Source: an uncultured Prevotellaceae bacterium (GTDB lineage: Bacteria; Bacteroidota; Bacteroidia; Bacteroidales; Bacteroidaceae). From it: a stretch of 52,597 nt of DNA. The position numbers and the translations under genes were made by a program. Every line of letters begins with the position of its first letter. The first letter of the stretch is position 1. The stretch is from contig ONDJ01000014.1 in the NCBI GenBank assembly GCA_900316575.1, positions 1 to 52,597 on the forward strand. Reading direction: 5' to 3'. The notes under the pieces were generated by a model. The model had not been told where the DNA came from, searched no databases, and saw only the letters and a list, made by a program, of their open reading frames with translations. Below, one piece after another: positions 7,451 through 16,017 of this stretch.

Positions 7451-9412
7451 ATGTACCAGGGATTTGTGAAAGTGGCACTCGGTATTCCCGAAGTGCGTTT
7501 GGGCGATTGTCGCCGCAATACATTGGCTATTGAAAGCCTCATTGCCAAAGCTGAAGGCCAGGGTGTAGAGGTGGTATGCTTCCCCGAAATGAGTTTGACG
7601 GGCTATACCGTGGGCGATTTGGTACAACAGCAATTGCTCCTCGACAATGCCGAACAGTCATTGCTGCGCCTCATGGAGGTGACGCGCAATCTTAATGTTG
7701 CGGTCATAGTTGGCCTGCCCTTCAGCCACGAAGGTGTAATATATAATTGTGCTGCCGTGTTGCAAGGCGGTCATATCTGTGGTATTGTGCCTAAGAGTTT
7801 CCTCTCTGGTCATAAGGAGTTTTACGAAAAGCGCTGGTTTGTCAGCGGGCGCGACCTTCCGCGCGACACGATGGTGCGTCTCTGCGGACAGAATGTGCCC
7901 ATGGGCGTGAATCTCTTGTTTGAACTTGGGCACTTCACCTTTGGCATAGAAATTTGCGAAGACCTATGGGCACCCATTCCGCCGAGTACGGCCTTGAGCG
8001 TTCAGGGTGCGGAAATCGTCTTCAACCTCAGTGCCACTGATGAGCTTGCCGGCAAACACGACTATCGCCGCCAGCTTGTTATGAGCCAAAGCGCACGTAG
8101 CATCTGTGCTTATGTTTTTGTTGGTGCAGGCTATGGCGAGAGCACACAGGACGTAGTCTTTGGCGGCGAAGGGCTTATCTGCGAAAACGGCCACATGATT
8201 GCGCAAGCCGACCGTTTCTCACTGAAAGAACAGCTGTTGGTTACCGATGTCGATGTCAACACCCTGCGCTGCGAACGCCGCGTTAATACATCTTTTAGCT
8301 TTGCACGCAGGCAGAGTCTGGCCGAGAAAGGACGCTATCGGCGCATAGAGCTTGAGGCTTCGTACGACAATGATAACTTCCAGCTCCTGCGAACCATCAA
8401 TCCGCTTCCTTTCCTGCCTGATGCGTCAAACTATGATGAGCGTCTGCAAGAAGTGTTCAACATACAGAGTACGGCTTTGGTGCGTCGTATTGCTCATACC
8501 GAAGCTAAGACCGTTGTGCTGGGCGTGAGCGGAGGCCTTGACAGCACATTGGCCTTGCTCGTTTGTGTTCGCGCCTTTGATGCTATGCACCGCGACCGCA
8601 AGGGAATTGTAGGCATCACCATGCCTGGCTTTGGAACCACCGACCGCACTTACACCAATGCGCTCGCGTTGATGAAATCGCTGGGGATCACTATGCGCGA
8701 AATCAGTATCAAAGAAGCCTGCTTGCAACACTTCAAGGACATCGGCCACAATCCCGAACAGCGCGATGTGACCTACGAAAACGCACAAGCCCGCGAGCGC
8801 ACACAAGTGTTGATGGACGTGGCCAATCAAATGAACGGATTTGTTGTCGGTACGGGCGATTTGAGCGAGTTGGCCCTTGGCTGGTGCACTTTCGGGGGCG
8901 ATCAGATTAGTATGTATGGCGTGAATGCTGGCGTGCCCAAAACGCTTATTCGCTATTTGGTGCGCTGGTATGCTCAGCATGAAGCAGATCCCGACACCGC
9001 CACAACCTTGCTCGATGTGCTCGATACACCCGTGAGCCCCGAGCTTATTCCCGCCGAGACAGATGGCACCATTGCTCAAAAGACAGAAGACCTCGTTGGG
9101 CCTTATGAACTACACGATTTTTTCCTCTATCAAATGGTGCGCTACGGATACCGCCCCAAAAAGATCTATTATTTGGCACAACATGCCTTTGACGGACACG
9201 ACGAGCGCGTAGCTCGCTATAGTGGCGAACAAATACGCCACTGGCTCACCGTTTTCTGCCGGCGGTTCTTCGCCCAGCAATATAAGCGTAGCAGTATGCC
9301 CGATGGTCCCAAGGTGGGTAAAGTCAATCTCAGCCCGCGTGGTGACTGGCGAATGCCCAGCGATGCCAGCAGTGCTGCCTGGCTCGACGAGTGCGAAGAA
9401 CTTGGTGCTTAA
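7451..9412 (+). CDS. nadE: Glutamine-dependent NAD+ synthetase
   Basis: The 653-aa protein has an N-terminal nitrilase-fold glutaminase domain with the Glu-Lys-Cys triad in CFPEMSLTGY, KSFLSGHKEFYEKRWF and FGIEICEDLWAP, and a C-terminal synthetase with ATP loop VVLGVSGGLDSTLAL. GTGDLSELALGWCTFGGDQ is also diagnostic. It amidates nicotinic acid adenine dinucleotide to NAD+ with glutamine as nitrogen donor. The start MYQGFVKVALGIP at 7451 fits the family N-terminus; an upstream ATG at 7415 would add 12 residues. It sits between a lipid kinase and a Fur-family gene (16-bp gap). nadA is also in this window, about 34 kb away. Confidence 0.96.
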   Translation: MYQGFVKVALGIPEVRLGDCRRNTLAIESLIAKAEGQGVEVVCFPEMSLTGYTVGDLVQQQLLLDNAEQSLLRLMEVTRNLNVAVIVGLPFSHEGVIYNCAAVLQGGHICGIVPKSFLSGHKEFYEKRWFVSGRDLPRDTMVRLCGQNVPMGVNLLFELGHFTFGIEICEDLWAPIPPSTALSVQGAEIVFNLSATDELAGKHDYRRQLVMSQSARSICAYVFVGAGYGESTQDVVFGGEGLICENGHMIAQADRFSLKEQLLVTDVDVNTLRCERRVNTSFSFARRQSLAEKGRYRRIELEASYDNDNFQLLRTINPLPFLPDASNYDERLQEVFNIQSTALVRRIAHTEAKTVVLGVSGGLDSTLALLVCVRAFDAMHRDRKGIVGITMPGFGTTDRTYTNALALMKSLGITMREISIKEACLQHFKDIGHNPEQRDVTYENAQARERTQVLMDVANQMNGFVVGTGDLSELALGWCTFGGDQISMYGVNAGVPKTLIRYLVRWYAQHEADPDTATTLLDVLDTPVSPELIPAETDGTIAQKTEDLVGPYELHDFFLYQMVRYGYRPKKIYYLAQHAFDGHDERVARYSGEQIRHWLTVFCRRFFAQQYKRSSMPDGPKVGKVNLSPRGDWRMPSDASSAAWLDECEELGA

Positions 9413-9428
9413 TACTAATACAGACTTA

Positions 9429-9848
9429 ATGCCCAACGAAACGATTACATCTTTGTTGATGGCGCATGGTGTTCGCCCCACTTCAGGGCGCATCCTCGTG
9501 GCGCGTGCTTTGGATGAAGCCAATCGGCCTTTGACCATGAGTGAGCTTGAAGACAAGCTTGTCACGATGGACAAGTCGGGTATTTTTCGCGCACTCACAC
9601 TCTTTCGCGACCACCACCTTGTTCATGCCATTGACAGTGCCGAAGGTACACGCTATGAGCTTTGCCGTGCAGAAGCAGATGGTATTGACGACGACCAGCA
9701 TGTACATTTCCATTGCATAGCGTGCCATCGCACATTCTGCCTAACCGATATTCCCGTTCCGAGCATCGCGCTTCCCGAAGATTATTCAACCACAGCCATC
9801 AATTGTGTGCTTGAAGGCTATTGTCCCACTTGTTCAAAGCGACACTAA
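9429..9848 (+). CDS. Fur-family transcriptional repressor
   Basis: The 139-aa protein has an N-terminal winged helix (GVRPTSGRILVARALDEANRPLTMSELEDKLVTMDKSGIFRALTLF) and a C-terminal dimer/metal domain with His-rich HVHFHCIACHRTFCL and two CxxC pairs (CIAC, CPTC) that should hold structural zinc. Length and layout match Fur/Zur/PerR, but subtype cannot be decided. The frame is open upstream into nadE, but the ATG at 9429, 16 bp after the nadE stop, gives the usual N-terminus. Probably co-transcribed with nadE. Confidence 0.85.
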   Translation: MPNETITSLLMAHGVRPTSGRILVARALDEANRPLTMSELEDKLVTMDKSGIFRALTLFRDHHLVHAIDSAEGTRYELCRAEADGIDDDQHVHFHCIACHRTFCLTDIPVPSIALPEDYSTTAINCVLEGYCPTCSKRH

Positions 9849-9939
9849 TCCCCATTCTACCTGTATTCATAATGGATTTCTAAATTTTCAGCTCGGCTTC
9901 TAATTCCTGACAATGGCTTTTCAGAAAAAACGTCACGGG

Positions 9940-10025
9940 CTGAAAATTGATTTTCAGTGCGAGAAAAATTGATTTTCCTCCCTTGAAAATCGATTTTCTG
10001 TGCTTGAAAACAAATTTTCAGGCTT
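9940..10025. repeat. Array of four palindromes at 21-22 bp spacing
   Basis: Degenerate tandem units built on a GAAAATYGATTTTC core. Units centre at about 9948.5 (CTGAAAATTGATTTTCAG), 9970.5, 9991.5 (perfect GAAAATCGATTTTC) and 10012.5, separated by GC-richer spacers ending like TGTGCT. Spacing is 22, 21 and 21 bp, two helical turns. Further half sites occur on both sides (9884-9891, 9917-9924, 10036-10043). It lies between the convergent Fur-family and LpxA-like genes. Function unknown. Confidence 0.8.
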
Positions 10026-10076
10026 TGGAAAAAATCTGAAAATGCGCGTGAATGAGATTTTACTCGGATCTATACA

Positions 10077-10118
10077 ACAATAAGTCCGACCTAATTTCGC
10101 TTAGGTCGGACTTATTGT
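10077..10118. terminator. Long perfect hairpin between convergent genes
   Basis: A perfect 18-bp stem (core caataagtccgacctaa at 10078-10094, complement at 10101-10117) encloses a 6-nt loop tttcgc. It lacks a strong T-tract on either side, but its place between the convergent Fur-family gene and LpxA-like gene suggests a bidirectional terminator. Confidence 0.65.
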
Positions 10119-10178
10119 GAACGATATTGTGCCTAATTCTTGCAACTTGAGCAAGATTTTCTTCTTTACCCAGTTCTA

Positions 10179-10955
10179 TTACATTTGGCGTACTATGCCG
10201 TTGGGCGATTCTTCAATGAAAGACGTGATATAGTTTATCTCTTCGCCTGGAGGCACTTGGTCTTTAATTTGCAGAATAGCATCTTCAATGGAGAAGTTGC
10301 CCATATAGACGAGTCGATAAGCGTTTCCGATGTGGCGCAGGGTGCGTTCGTCTGTTCCCGTTTGTTTGAGGATGGTGGCGTTCACCCCTTTGTAGGAAGC
10401 AGGATTACCGCCGAGCACGATGTATGGGGGTACGTCTTTCTGCATACGGCAGCCGCTTTGTATGAGGCTGTAGCGTCCGATACGCACTCCTACTTGGCAA
10501 ACAACACTGTTGGAAAGTATAGTGTTGCTATCCACTTTGACGCGGCTACTCAGAATGGTGTTTATGCCCAACACACAGCGGTTTTTGATGTGTACGTCGT
10601 GGCAAAGATGTGCATGGTCCATCAAGCAGTTGTCGTTGCCGATGCATGTGCCTTCTTTGTTTTCGTATCCGCCGGCTATGACGCAGTTTTCGCGGATGAT
10701 GTTGTTGTCGCCGATGGTGACATGAACGGGGGTGCCTTCTTTGAAGTGAAAGCTTTGGGGCATGGCTCCGATGACGGCGTTTTGGAAGATACGGTTGTTC
10801 TTACCCATCTTGGTGCCCGCAAGAATGGTTGCTTGTGGGTAGATGATGCAGTTGTCACCGATTTCGGCTCCTGCCTGAATGTAGGCAAAGGGAAAGATTT
10901 CAACGTTTTGGCCAATTTGGGCTCCAGGTTCCACGATGGCCTGTGGGCTGATCAT
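10179..10955 (-). CDS. LpxA-like hexapeptide acyltransferase (atypical)
   Basis: The 258-aa product is a left-handed beta-helix of hexapeptide repeats with an LpxA-like C-terminal helical part (VPPYIVLGGNPASYKGVNATILKQ...). His119 in AHLCHD aligns with the catalytic His125 of E. coli LpxA. However, the LpxA signature VTIHRGT is replaced by CVIAGGY, and the HQFC segment by CQVG, so substrate or acyl preference may differ. Canonical LpxA adds a hydroxyacyl chain to UDP-GlcNAc in lipid A synthesis. The start MISPQAIVEPG at 10955 fits the family; an upstream ATG at 11009 does not. It is last in the RND efflux gene string, 88 bp after the outer-membrane factor. A second, canonical lpxA elsewhere in the genome is expected. 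Confidence 0.75.
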   Translation of the reverse strand: MISPQAIVEPGAQIGQNVEIFPFAYIQAGAEIGDNCIIYPQATILAGTKMGKNNRIFQNAVIGAMPQSFHFKEGTPVHVTIGDNNIIRENCVIAGGYENKEGTCIGNDNCLMDHAHLCHDVHIKNRCVLGINTILSSRVKVDSNTILSNSVVCQVGVRIGRYSLIQSGCRMQKDVPPYIVLGGNPASYKGVNATILKQTGTDERTLRHIGNAYRLVYMGNFSIEDAILQIKDQVPPGEEINYITSFIEESPNGIVRQM

Positions 10956-11043
10956 ATACGGATTTTTTTTGTTTAGGATTGTGATAAAGATTTTTATTGG
11001 GACTTGCACACGAACAAGGCACCTCTTTTATGTTGGTCTATGC

Positions 11044-12477
11044 TTAGTGCAAATCTTCGCGTCCGCCACCGAGTGCGCAGTAGAGGTTGATCATCGCTTG
11101 CACGCGGGCGTGTTTGGCATTGATCAGTGCGAGTTGAGCGGAGAGTAGGCTTTGTTCAGCTGTGAGTTTCTCAAGATAGGTGGTGCTGTTGCCATGGGCA
11201 AAGAGTGCAGCTGTTTGGTCGCGTGCCGTTTCGAGCTGTTTCACTTGCTGTTCGTACCAAGCGTGCTGGTCAATGGCTGTCTGGTAGTCTTTGAGGTAGT
11301 TGCTCACTTCCTGACCAGCCTGCAAGAGGGCATCTTCGAAGTTGAGTTGTGCGCGACGTTGCTCACTTTCCGAAATGCGTAGGTTGGCGTTGAGCTGTCC
11401 TTTAGCAAAGATGGGTTGCGTGAGCTGACCGATCAGGGTTGTAAGCACCTTGCCAGGATTGGTAATGCCCATGCCGCCGCTGTTGGTCCAGCCCAATGTG
11501 CCGTTGAGCGTGATGCTGGGATAGAAAGCGGCTTCGGCCTTGTTGCGTCCGTAAAAGGCATAAGCCATTTGGAGTTCGGCTATGCGTACATCGGGACGAT
11601 TTTGCAGTAGTTGCAATGGAATACCAATGCTGAAAAGGCTTGGCATACCAGAGGTGTAGAACGTTTTGGCGCGTGCAATGGGGTGGGGTGCTTCGTGGAG
11701 GATATAGCAAAGCGCATTTTCAGCCTGCGCAATACTGGCTTCAAGTTGCGGCACGCCAGCCTGTAGATTGAGCAAATTGGCTTTGTATTGTGATACAGCA
11801 GCACCATTGGCCATGCCTGCGTGCATCATGTAGCCCATCACTTCCACGTTTTTCTGCCATATTTCAATGGTTTGGCGTGTCGTGGCAAGTTGTGCATCGA
11901 GCATCAGCAACGTGTAGTAGAGGTTGGCCACTGACGAGATGATGTTGGTGCGCACGGCTTGCTTGGCTACACGTGTTTGCAATACGCTCATCTCAGCTTG
12001 TTTACGCGCATTGCGCAGGTTTCCAAACGCATCAATCTGCCACGACACACCCACGGGGATGGAGTACGCCTGTGTGGCTTTGTTGAAGTCGAAGCTTGAG
12101 ATGGTGCCTTGAGGAGAGAAAGCCACGCTGGGTAAGAAGGCGAGGCGCGATACTTTCAGTCCCTGTTCAGCCTGATAGATCGTTTCGTCGGCCAGCAATA
12201 TGTTGGTGTTGGCTTCCAAAGCGCGCTCAATGAGTGGCATCACATAGGGGTCGTTGAACACATCGCGCCAAGGCAGGTTGCCGAAGCTTACCGTGTCGGT
12301 CAACGGGAGGTAGCCGTCAGAGATACGTGCCGTGTCGCGAAACAGGCTGTTGGTAAACGTTGGAGCAGGAGCTTCTTCGTAGTCGGAATATAGCCGCTGA
12401 TAAGTTTCTTTGGCCGACTTACAGCCAGTCAGCACCAATGCAGCAGCAAGGATTATGTAGAGAGAAGTATGTTTCAT
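11044..12477 (-). CDS. RND efflux outer-membrane factor lipoprotein (NodT/OprM type)
   Basis: The 477-aa product begins MKHTSLYIILAAALVLTGC, an SPII signal with lipobox LTGC. Two repeated TolC-type halves follow (LPWRDVFNDPYVMPLIERALEANTNI..., LQNRPDVRIAELQMAYAFYGRNKAEAAFYPSITL). It forms the trimeric outer-membrane channel of the tripartite pump encoded just upstream (21-bp gap to the RND gene). Length is normal for the family. Confidence 0.93.
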   Translation of the reverse strand: MKHTSLYIILAAALVLTGCKSAKETYQRLYSDYEEAPAPTFTNSLFRDTARISDGYLPLTDTVSFGNLPWRDVFNDPYVMPLIERALEANTNILLADETIYQAEQGLKVSRLAFLPSVAFSPQGTISSFDFNKATQAYSIPVGVSWQIDAFGNLRNARKQAEMSVLQTRVAKQAVRTNIISSVANLYYTLLMLDAQLATTRQTIEIWQKNVEVMGYMMHAGMANGAAVSQYKANLLNLQAGVPQLEASIAQAENALCYILHEAPHPIARAKTFYTSGMPSLFSIGIPLQLLQNRPDVRIAELQMAYAFYGRNKAEAAFYPSITLNGTLGWTNSGGMGITNPGKVLTTLIGQLTQPIFAKGQLNANLRISESEQRRAQLNFEDALLQAGQEVSNYLKDYQTAIDQHAWYEQQVKQLETARDQTAALFAHGNSTTYLEKLTAEQSLLSAQLALINAKHARVQAMINLYCALGGGREDLH

Positions 12478-12498
12478 AAGTACTGTCAGTTTCTTCGT

Positions 12499-15400
12499 TT
12501 ATTCAGCATATTGCAGCAAGTCGGCCTTGGTGTCCTCGCTCTCGGAATCTTCCCAGCGCATGGGGCTGAACTTCTCTTGGAGTGTCTGGAAAATGATGAA
12601 CAGCACGGGCACTACAAATATCTGCAGCAACATGCCTATGAGCATACCGCCGATGGCCGTTGTGCCAAGTGCACGGTTACCATTGGCACCCACACCAAAG
12701 GCAAACATCATAGGCAACAGACCGATAATCATGGCGAAACTCGTCATCAAGATAGGACGCAGACGAGCTGCTGAACCCAAGATGGCTGCCCACTTGATGC
12801 TCATGCCCATTTTGCGACGCTCCAGGGCGAACTCAATGATAAGAATGGCGTTTTTGGCCAACAGACCTATGAGCATAATCAAGGCAATCTGCACGTAGAT
12901 GTTGTTGCTGGCCGAACCGAGAATGGATACATGAATAGCACTTTGGATGAGTGAGTCAATGCCGCCCATGCCTTGTATGAATAGGAAGGATCCCATCAGT
13001 CCGAAGGGCACACTGAGCAATACGGCCCAGGGCAAAACATAACTCTCATACTGAGCACTCAGCAAAAGGTAAATAAATACGAAGCTGAGCAAGAATACGA
13101 TGGCTGTCGTATTGGTGCTGTTGGCTTCTTCGCGCGACATGGAGCTAAACTCGTAGCTATAACCTTGGGGCAGGTTGGCGGCTGTTTCCTTGACTGCCTG
13201 AATTGCCTCACCCGTGGTGTAACCATCAGCGGGCGTACCATTGATGGCTATAGCGGTGTACATGTTGAAGCGGTTGATGTTGTCAGGACCATAAACGCGG
13301 CTAATCGTGAGGAACTGAGTGATGGGTGCCATTTCACTACCATTGCGCACCTTGATCTTCTTCAGGGACTCAAGATTGGTACGCTCGGAGCGTTCGGCTT
13401 GGATCATCACACGATACATTTTACCAAAGCGGTTGAAGTTGCTCACATACATTGAGCCGATGTAGCCCTGCAAGGTGGTGAGAATCTCGCTGGGCGAAAG
13501 ACCTGCCTTCATACATGCCGCCGCGTCAATATCAATCATATATTGCGGGAAGTTCGGGTTGAAGGTGGTTTGCGCACTCTGAATTTCAGGCCGCTTCGAG
13601 AGTTCTGCAATGAAGCTCTGTGCCACGTCAAAGAACTTATTGAGGTCGCCACCCGTGCGGTCTTGCAAGTTGAGCGAGAAACCGCTCATGGCACCATAGC
13701 CAGGTATCATTGGCGGGGTGAAGAATAGCACCTGCGCATCCTTGATGACATCGCGACACTTGAGGTAAAGCATACCTGCGACAAGGTCGGCACGACCGAT
13801 GAGGCCACGCTCGTTAAAGTCTTTCAGTTTAACGATGAAAGAGCCATAACTACTTCCCTGACCACCCATCATGGAGTAGCCTGATATGACGTTGTGCACC
13901 TTGACCGCTGGATTAGCGGCAACGAGGCTGTCAACCTGTTTGAGCACTACTTCTGTGCGGTCTTGCGAAGTGCCTGGCGACAGCGACACGGCGCCCATCA
14001 CTACGCCTTGGTCTTCAGTAGGAACCAGCGAACTTGGCGTGATGGACATCAGCCATACCAGCAATCCGATGCTTCCTGCTACAAGCACAATAGACAAAGC
14101 TGGAACCTCTGTCAGGCGTTCCACATTTTTCTTGTAGCGTGCCTGCAACTTGTCGTAGAAACGGTTGAACGCATCAGCAAAACGCTTGCTGAAAAGTCCG
14201 ACGAAAGCCACAATCGCGATTGCATAGGCTATGATGCTGAGTGTGACGTTTTCGAAGGTGAACGCGCCGTACACCATCAAGCAAATGGTGGCAAGAAGCA
14301 GTATGACGGTGATAAATGGTGGCCAACCAATAGAGAATTTCTTTGGTTTGTATTTCTTCTTCATTTGCTCTGCAGCCTCGGCAGTAGCCTCTTTGACGCG
14401 CTCGCCAAGAGGGCGTTCGTCGTCGTGAGCCTTGAGGAATACGGCACAGAGAGCAGGCGAAAGTGTAAGTGCGTTAACAGCCGAGAAGAAAATAGCAATG
14501 GCCATCGTCAAACCAAACTGACGGTAGAACGTACCACTGGTGCCCGACATGAAGCTCACGGGAATGAACACGGCCATCATCACGAGCGTGATGCTGACAA
14601 TGGCACCGCCCAATTCGCGCATAGCATCGATACTGGCCAGGCGAGCCGATTTGTAGCCTTGGTCGAGCTTGGCATGAACACCCTCGACCACCACAATGGC
14701 ATCGTCCACCACAATGGCAATGGCCAATACAAGAGCGTTGAGCGTGAGCAAGTTGATGCTAAAGCCAATGGCATAGAGCACAAAGAAAGTACCAATCAAA
14801 GCCACAGGGATGGCAATGGCTGGAATGAGCGTAGAGCGGAAGTCTTGCAAGAAGAGGAATACAACGAGGAACACCAACACAAAGGCCTCAATAAGCGTTT
14901 TCACTACTTCCTCAATGCTGGCAAAGAGGAATTCGTTGGCATTCATTAGCGTGGTAATCTTCAGACCCTCGGGCAAAGATGTTTCAGCTTCAGCTATAAC
15001 CTTTTCGGCATCTTGAATAACCTGTGTAGCATTAGAGCCTGCAAGCTGCATGATCATGCATGAAACACCGGTGTGTCCGTTGGCCAAACTGCTCCAAGCA
15101 TAGCTGATGCGTCCGAGCTCTACACGAGCTACGTCGCGCAGGTGAAGCACTTCGCCGTCGGGGGTGGCACGAAGCACAATGTTTTCAAACTCAGATACTT
15201 CGGTGAGGCGACCACGATAGCGAAGCACGTATTCAAAGGTGTTGTTTTCGCGCTCGCCAATAGAACCTGGTGCTGCCTCAATGTTTTGTGTAGCAAGAGC
15301 TGCTGAGATGTCAGCTGGCATCAAGTGGTATTCAGCCATGCGCTCAGGGTCCATCCAGATGCGAATGCTGTAGTCGCCACCCATCACCATCACATCGCCC

Positions 15401-15918
15401 ACACCATTCACACGCTGAAGTTGAGGAACGATGTTAATCTTGGCGTAGTTTTCAATAAACACAGACTCATAACTATCGCTCTCGTCGTAAAGCGACAGTG
15501 CCATCAAGAAGCCCGTCTGGCGCTTTTGGGTTATGACACCAACGCGCGTTACTTCAGCGGGCATAAGTCCTTGAGCCATAGATACGCGGTTCTGCACGTT
15601 TACAGCAGCCATGTTGGGGTCGGTGCCTTGCTTAAAGGTGATGTCGATACGCGCCGAACCCGTGTTGGTGGCAGAGCTGCTCATGTAGTCCATGTTCTCC
15701 ACACCGTTGATTTGCTCTTCGAGCGGAGCAATTACGGAGTTGAGCACCGTCTGAGCTGATGCACCGCTATACGTGGTGCTAACACTCACTGTTGGCGGGG
15801 CAATGTCAGGATAAGAAGAGATGGGGAGAGATATAAGGCCAAGGATACCCAGTATGACGATGAATACAGAAATCACCGTTGAAAGTACCGGCCTCTTTAT
15901 AAATCCGTCTAAGTTCAT
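12499..15918 (-). CDS. RND (HAE1/AcrB-type) multidrug efflux pump with extra membrane insert
   Basis: The 1139-aa inner-membrane transporter begins MNLDGFIKRPVLSTVISVFI, typical of AcrB/MexB. The proton-relay Asp pair is present in AIAIVVDDAIVVVEGV and the porter domains are intact. The usual length is about 1030-1050; the excess lies mainly between TM6 and TM7. There, residues about 508-583 (DNA about 14170-14395) add a charged EAAEQMKKKYKPKK linker and hydrophobic segments (FITVILLLATICLMVYGAF and NVTLSIIAYAIAIVAFVGLF) before the usual amphipathic helix. Substrates are unknown. The upstream MFP gene ends 99 bp away, with a palindrome in between; the outer-membrane factor follows after 21 bp. 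Confidence 0.95.
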   Translation of the reverse strand: MNLDGFIKRPVLSTVISVFIVILGILGLISLPISSYPDIAPPTVSVSTTYSGASAQTVLNSVIAPLEEQINGVENMDYMSSSATNTGSARIDITFKQGTDPNMAAVNVQNRVSMAQGLMPAEVTRVGVITQKRQTGFLMALSLYDESDSYESVFIENYAKINIVPQLQRVNGVGDVMVMGGDYSIRIWMDPERMAEYHLMPADISAALATQNIEAAPGSIGERENNTFEYVLRYRGRLTEVSEFENIVLRATPDGEVLHLRDVARVELGRISYAWSSLANGHTGVSCMIMQLAGSNATQVIQDAEKVIAEAETSLPEGLKITTLMNANEFLFASIEEVVKTLIEAFVLVFLVVFLFLQDFRSTLIPAIAIPVALIGTFFVLYAIGFSINLLTLNALVLAIAIVVDDAIVVVEGVHAKLDQGYKSARLASIDAMRELGGAIVSITLVMMAVFIPVSFMSGTSGTFYRQFGLTMAIAIFFSAVNALTLSPALCAVFLKAHDDERPLGERVKEATAEAAEQMKKKYKPKKFSIGWPPFITVILLLATICLMVYGAFTFENVTLSIIAYAIAIVAFVGLFSKRFADAFNRFYDKLQARYKKNVERLTEVPALSIVLVAGSIGLLVWLMSITPSSLVPTEDQGVVMGAVSLSPGTSQDRTEVVLKQVDSLVAANPAVKVHNVISGYSMMGGQGSSYGSFIVKLKDFNERGLIGRADLVAGMLYLKCRDVIKDAQVLFFTPPMIPGYGAMSGFSLNLQDRTGGDLNKFFDVAQSFIAELSKRPEIQSAQTTFNPNFPQYMIDIDAAACMKAGLSPSEILTTLQGYIGSMYVSNFNRFGKMYRVMIQAERSERTNLESLKKIKVRNGSEMAPITQFLTISRVYGPDNINRFNMYTAIAINGTPADGYTTGEAIQAVKETAANLPQGYSYEFSSMSREEANSTNTTAIVFLLSFVFIYLLLSAQYESYVLPWAVLLSVPFGLMGSFLFIQGMGGIDSLIQSAIHVSILGSASNNIYVQIALIMLIGLLAKNAILIIEFALERRKMGMSIKWAAILGSAARLRPILMTSFAMIIGLLPMMFAFGVGANGNRALGTTAIGGMLIGMLLQIFVVPVLFIIFQTLQEKFSPMRWEDSESEDTKADLLQYAE

Positions 15919-15952
15919 GAGGTCTTATTGTTTTTTCGGTCTGACCATTTAA

Positions 15953-16008
15953 TCTTTGACAACTTTTTTCGGACGCAGCGTCTGATTGTATATCGTCAAA
16001 TTATCAGA
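15953..16008. repeat. Intergenic palindromic repeat, copy A (degenerate)
   Basis: Between the MFP and RND genes. A perfect apex GACGCAGCGTC (15972-15982) is flanked by imperfect arms containing TTTGACAAC on the left and ATCGTCAAA on the right, the arm motif shared with copies B to D. In RNA it would form an intercistronic hairpin. Confidence 0.55.
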
Positions 16009-16017
16009 GTCTTTTTT

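Noticed and set aside
9940-10025. CRISPR-like short repeat array
   Set aside because: Repeat cores are 14-18 bp with 5-7 bp spacers and are themselves palindromic; CRISPR spacers are about 30 bp, and no cas genes are present.
9940-10025. Fur-box operators for the neighbouring Fur-family gene
   Set aside because: The units lack the GATAAT pattern of Fur boxes and lie downstream, not upstream, of the gene.
10140-10976. 278-codon plus-strand frame antisense to the LpxA-like gene
   Set aside because: Hexapeptide-repeat codon bias leaves the opposite strand open; the protein shows no known features.
13894-14949. 351-codon plus-strand frame within the RND gene
   Set aside because: It is antisense to well-conserved RND sequence and has no family resemblance or promoter.
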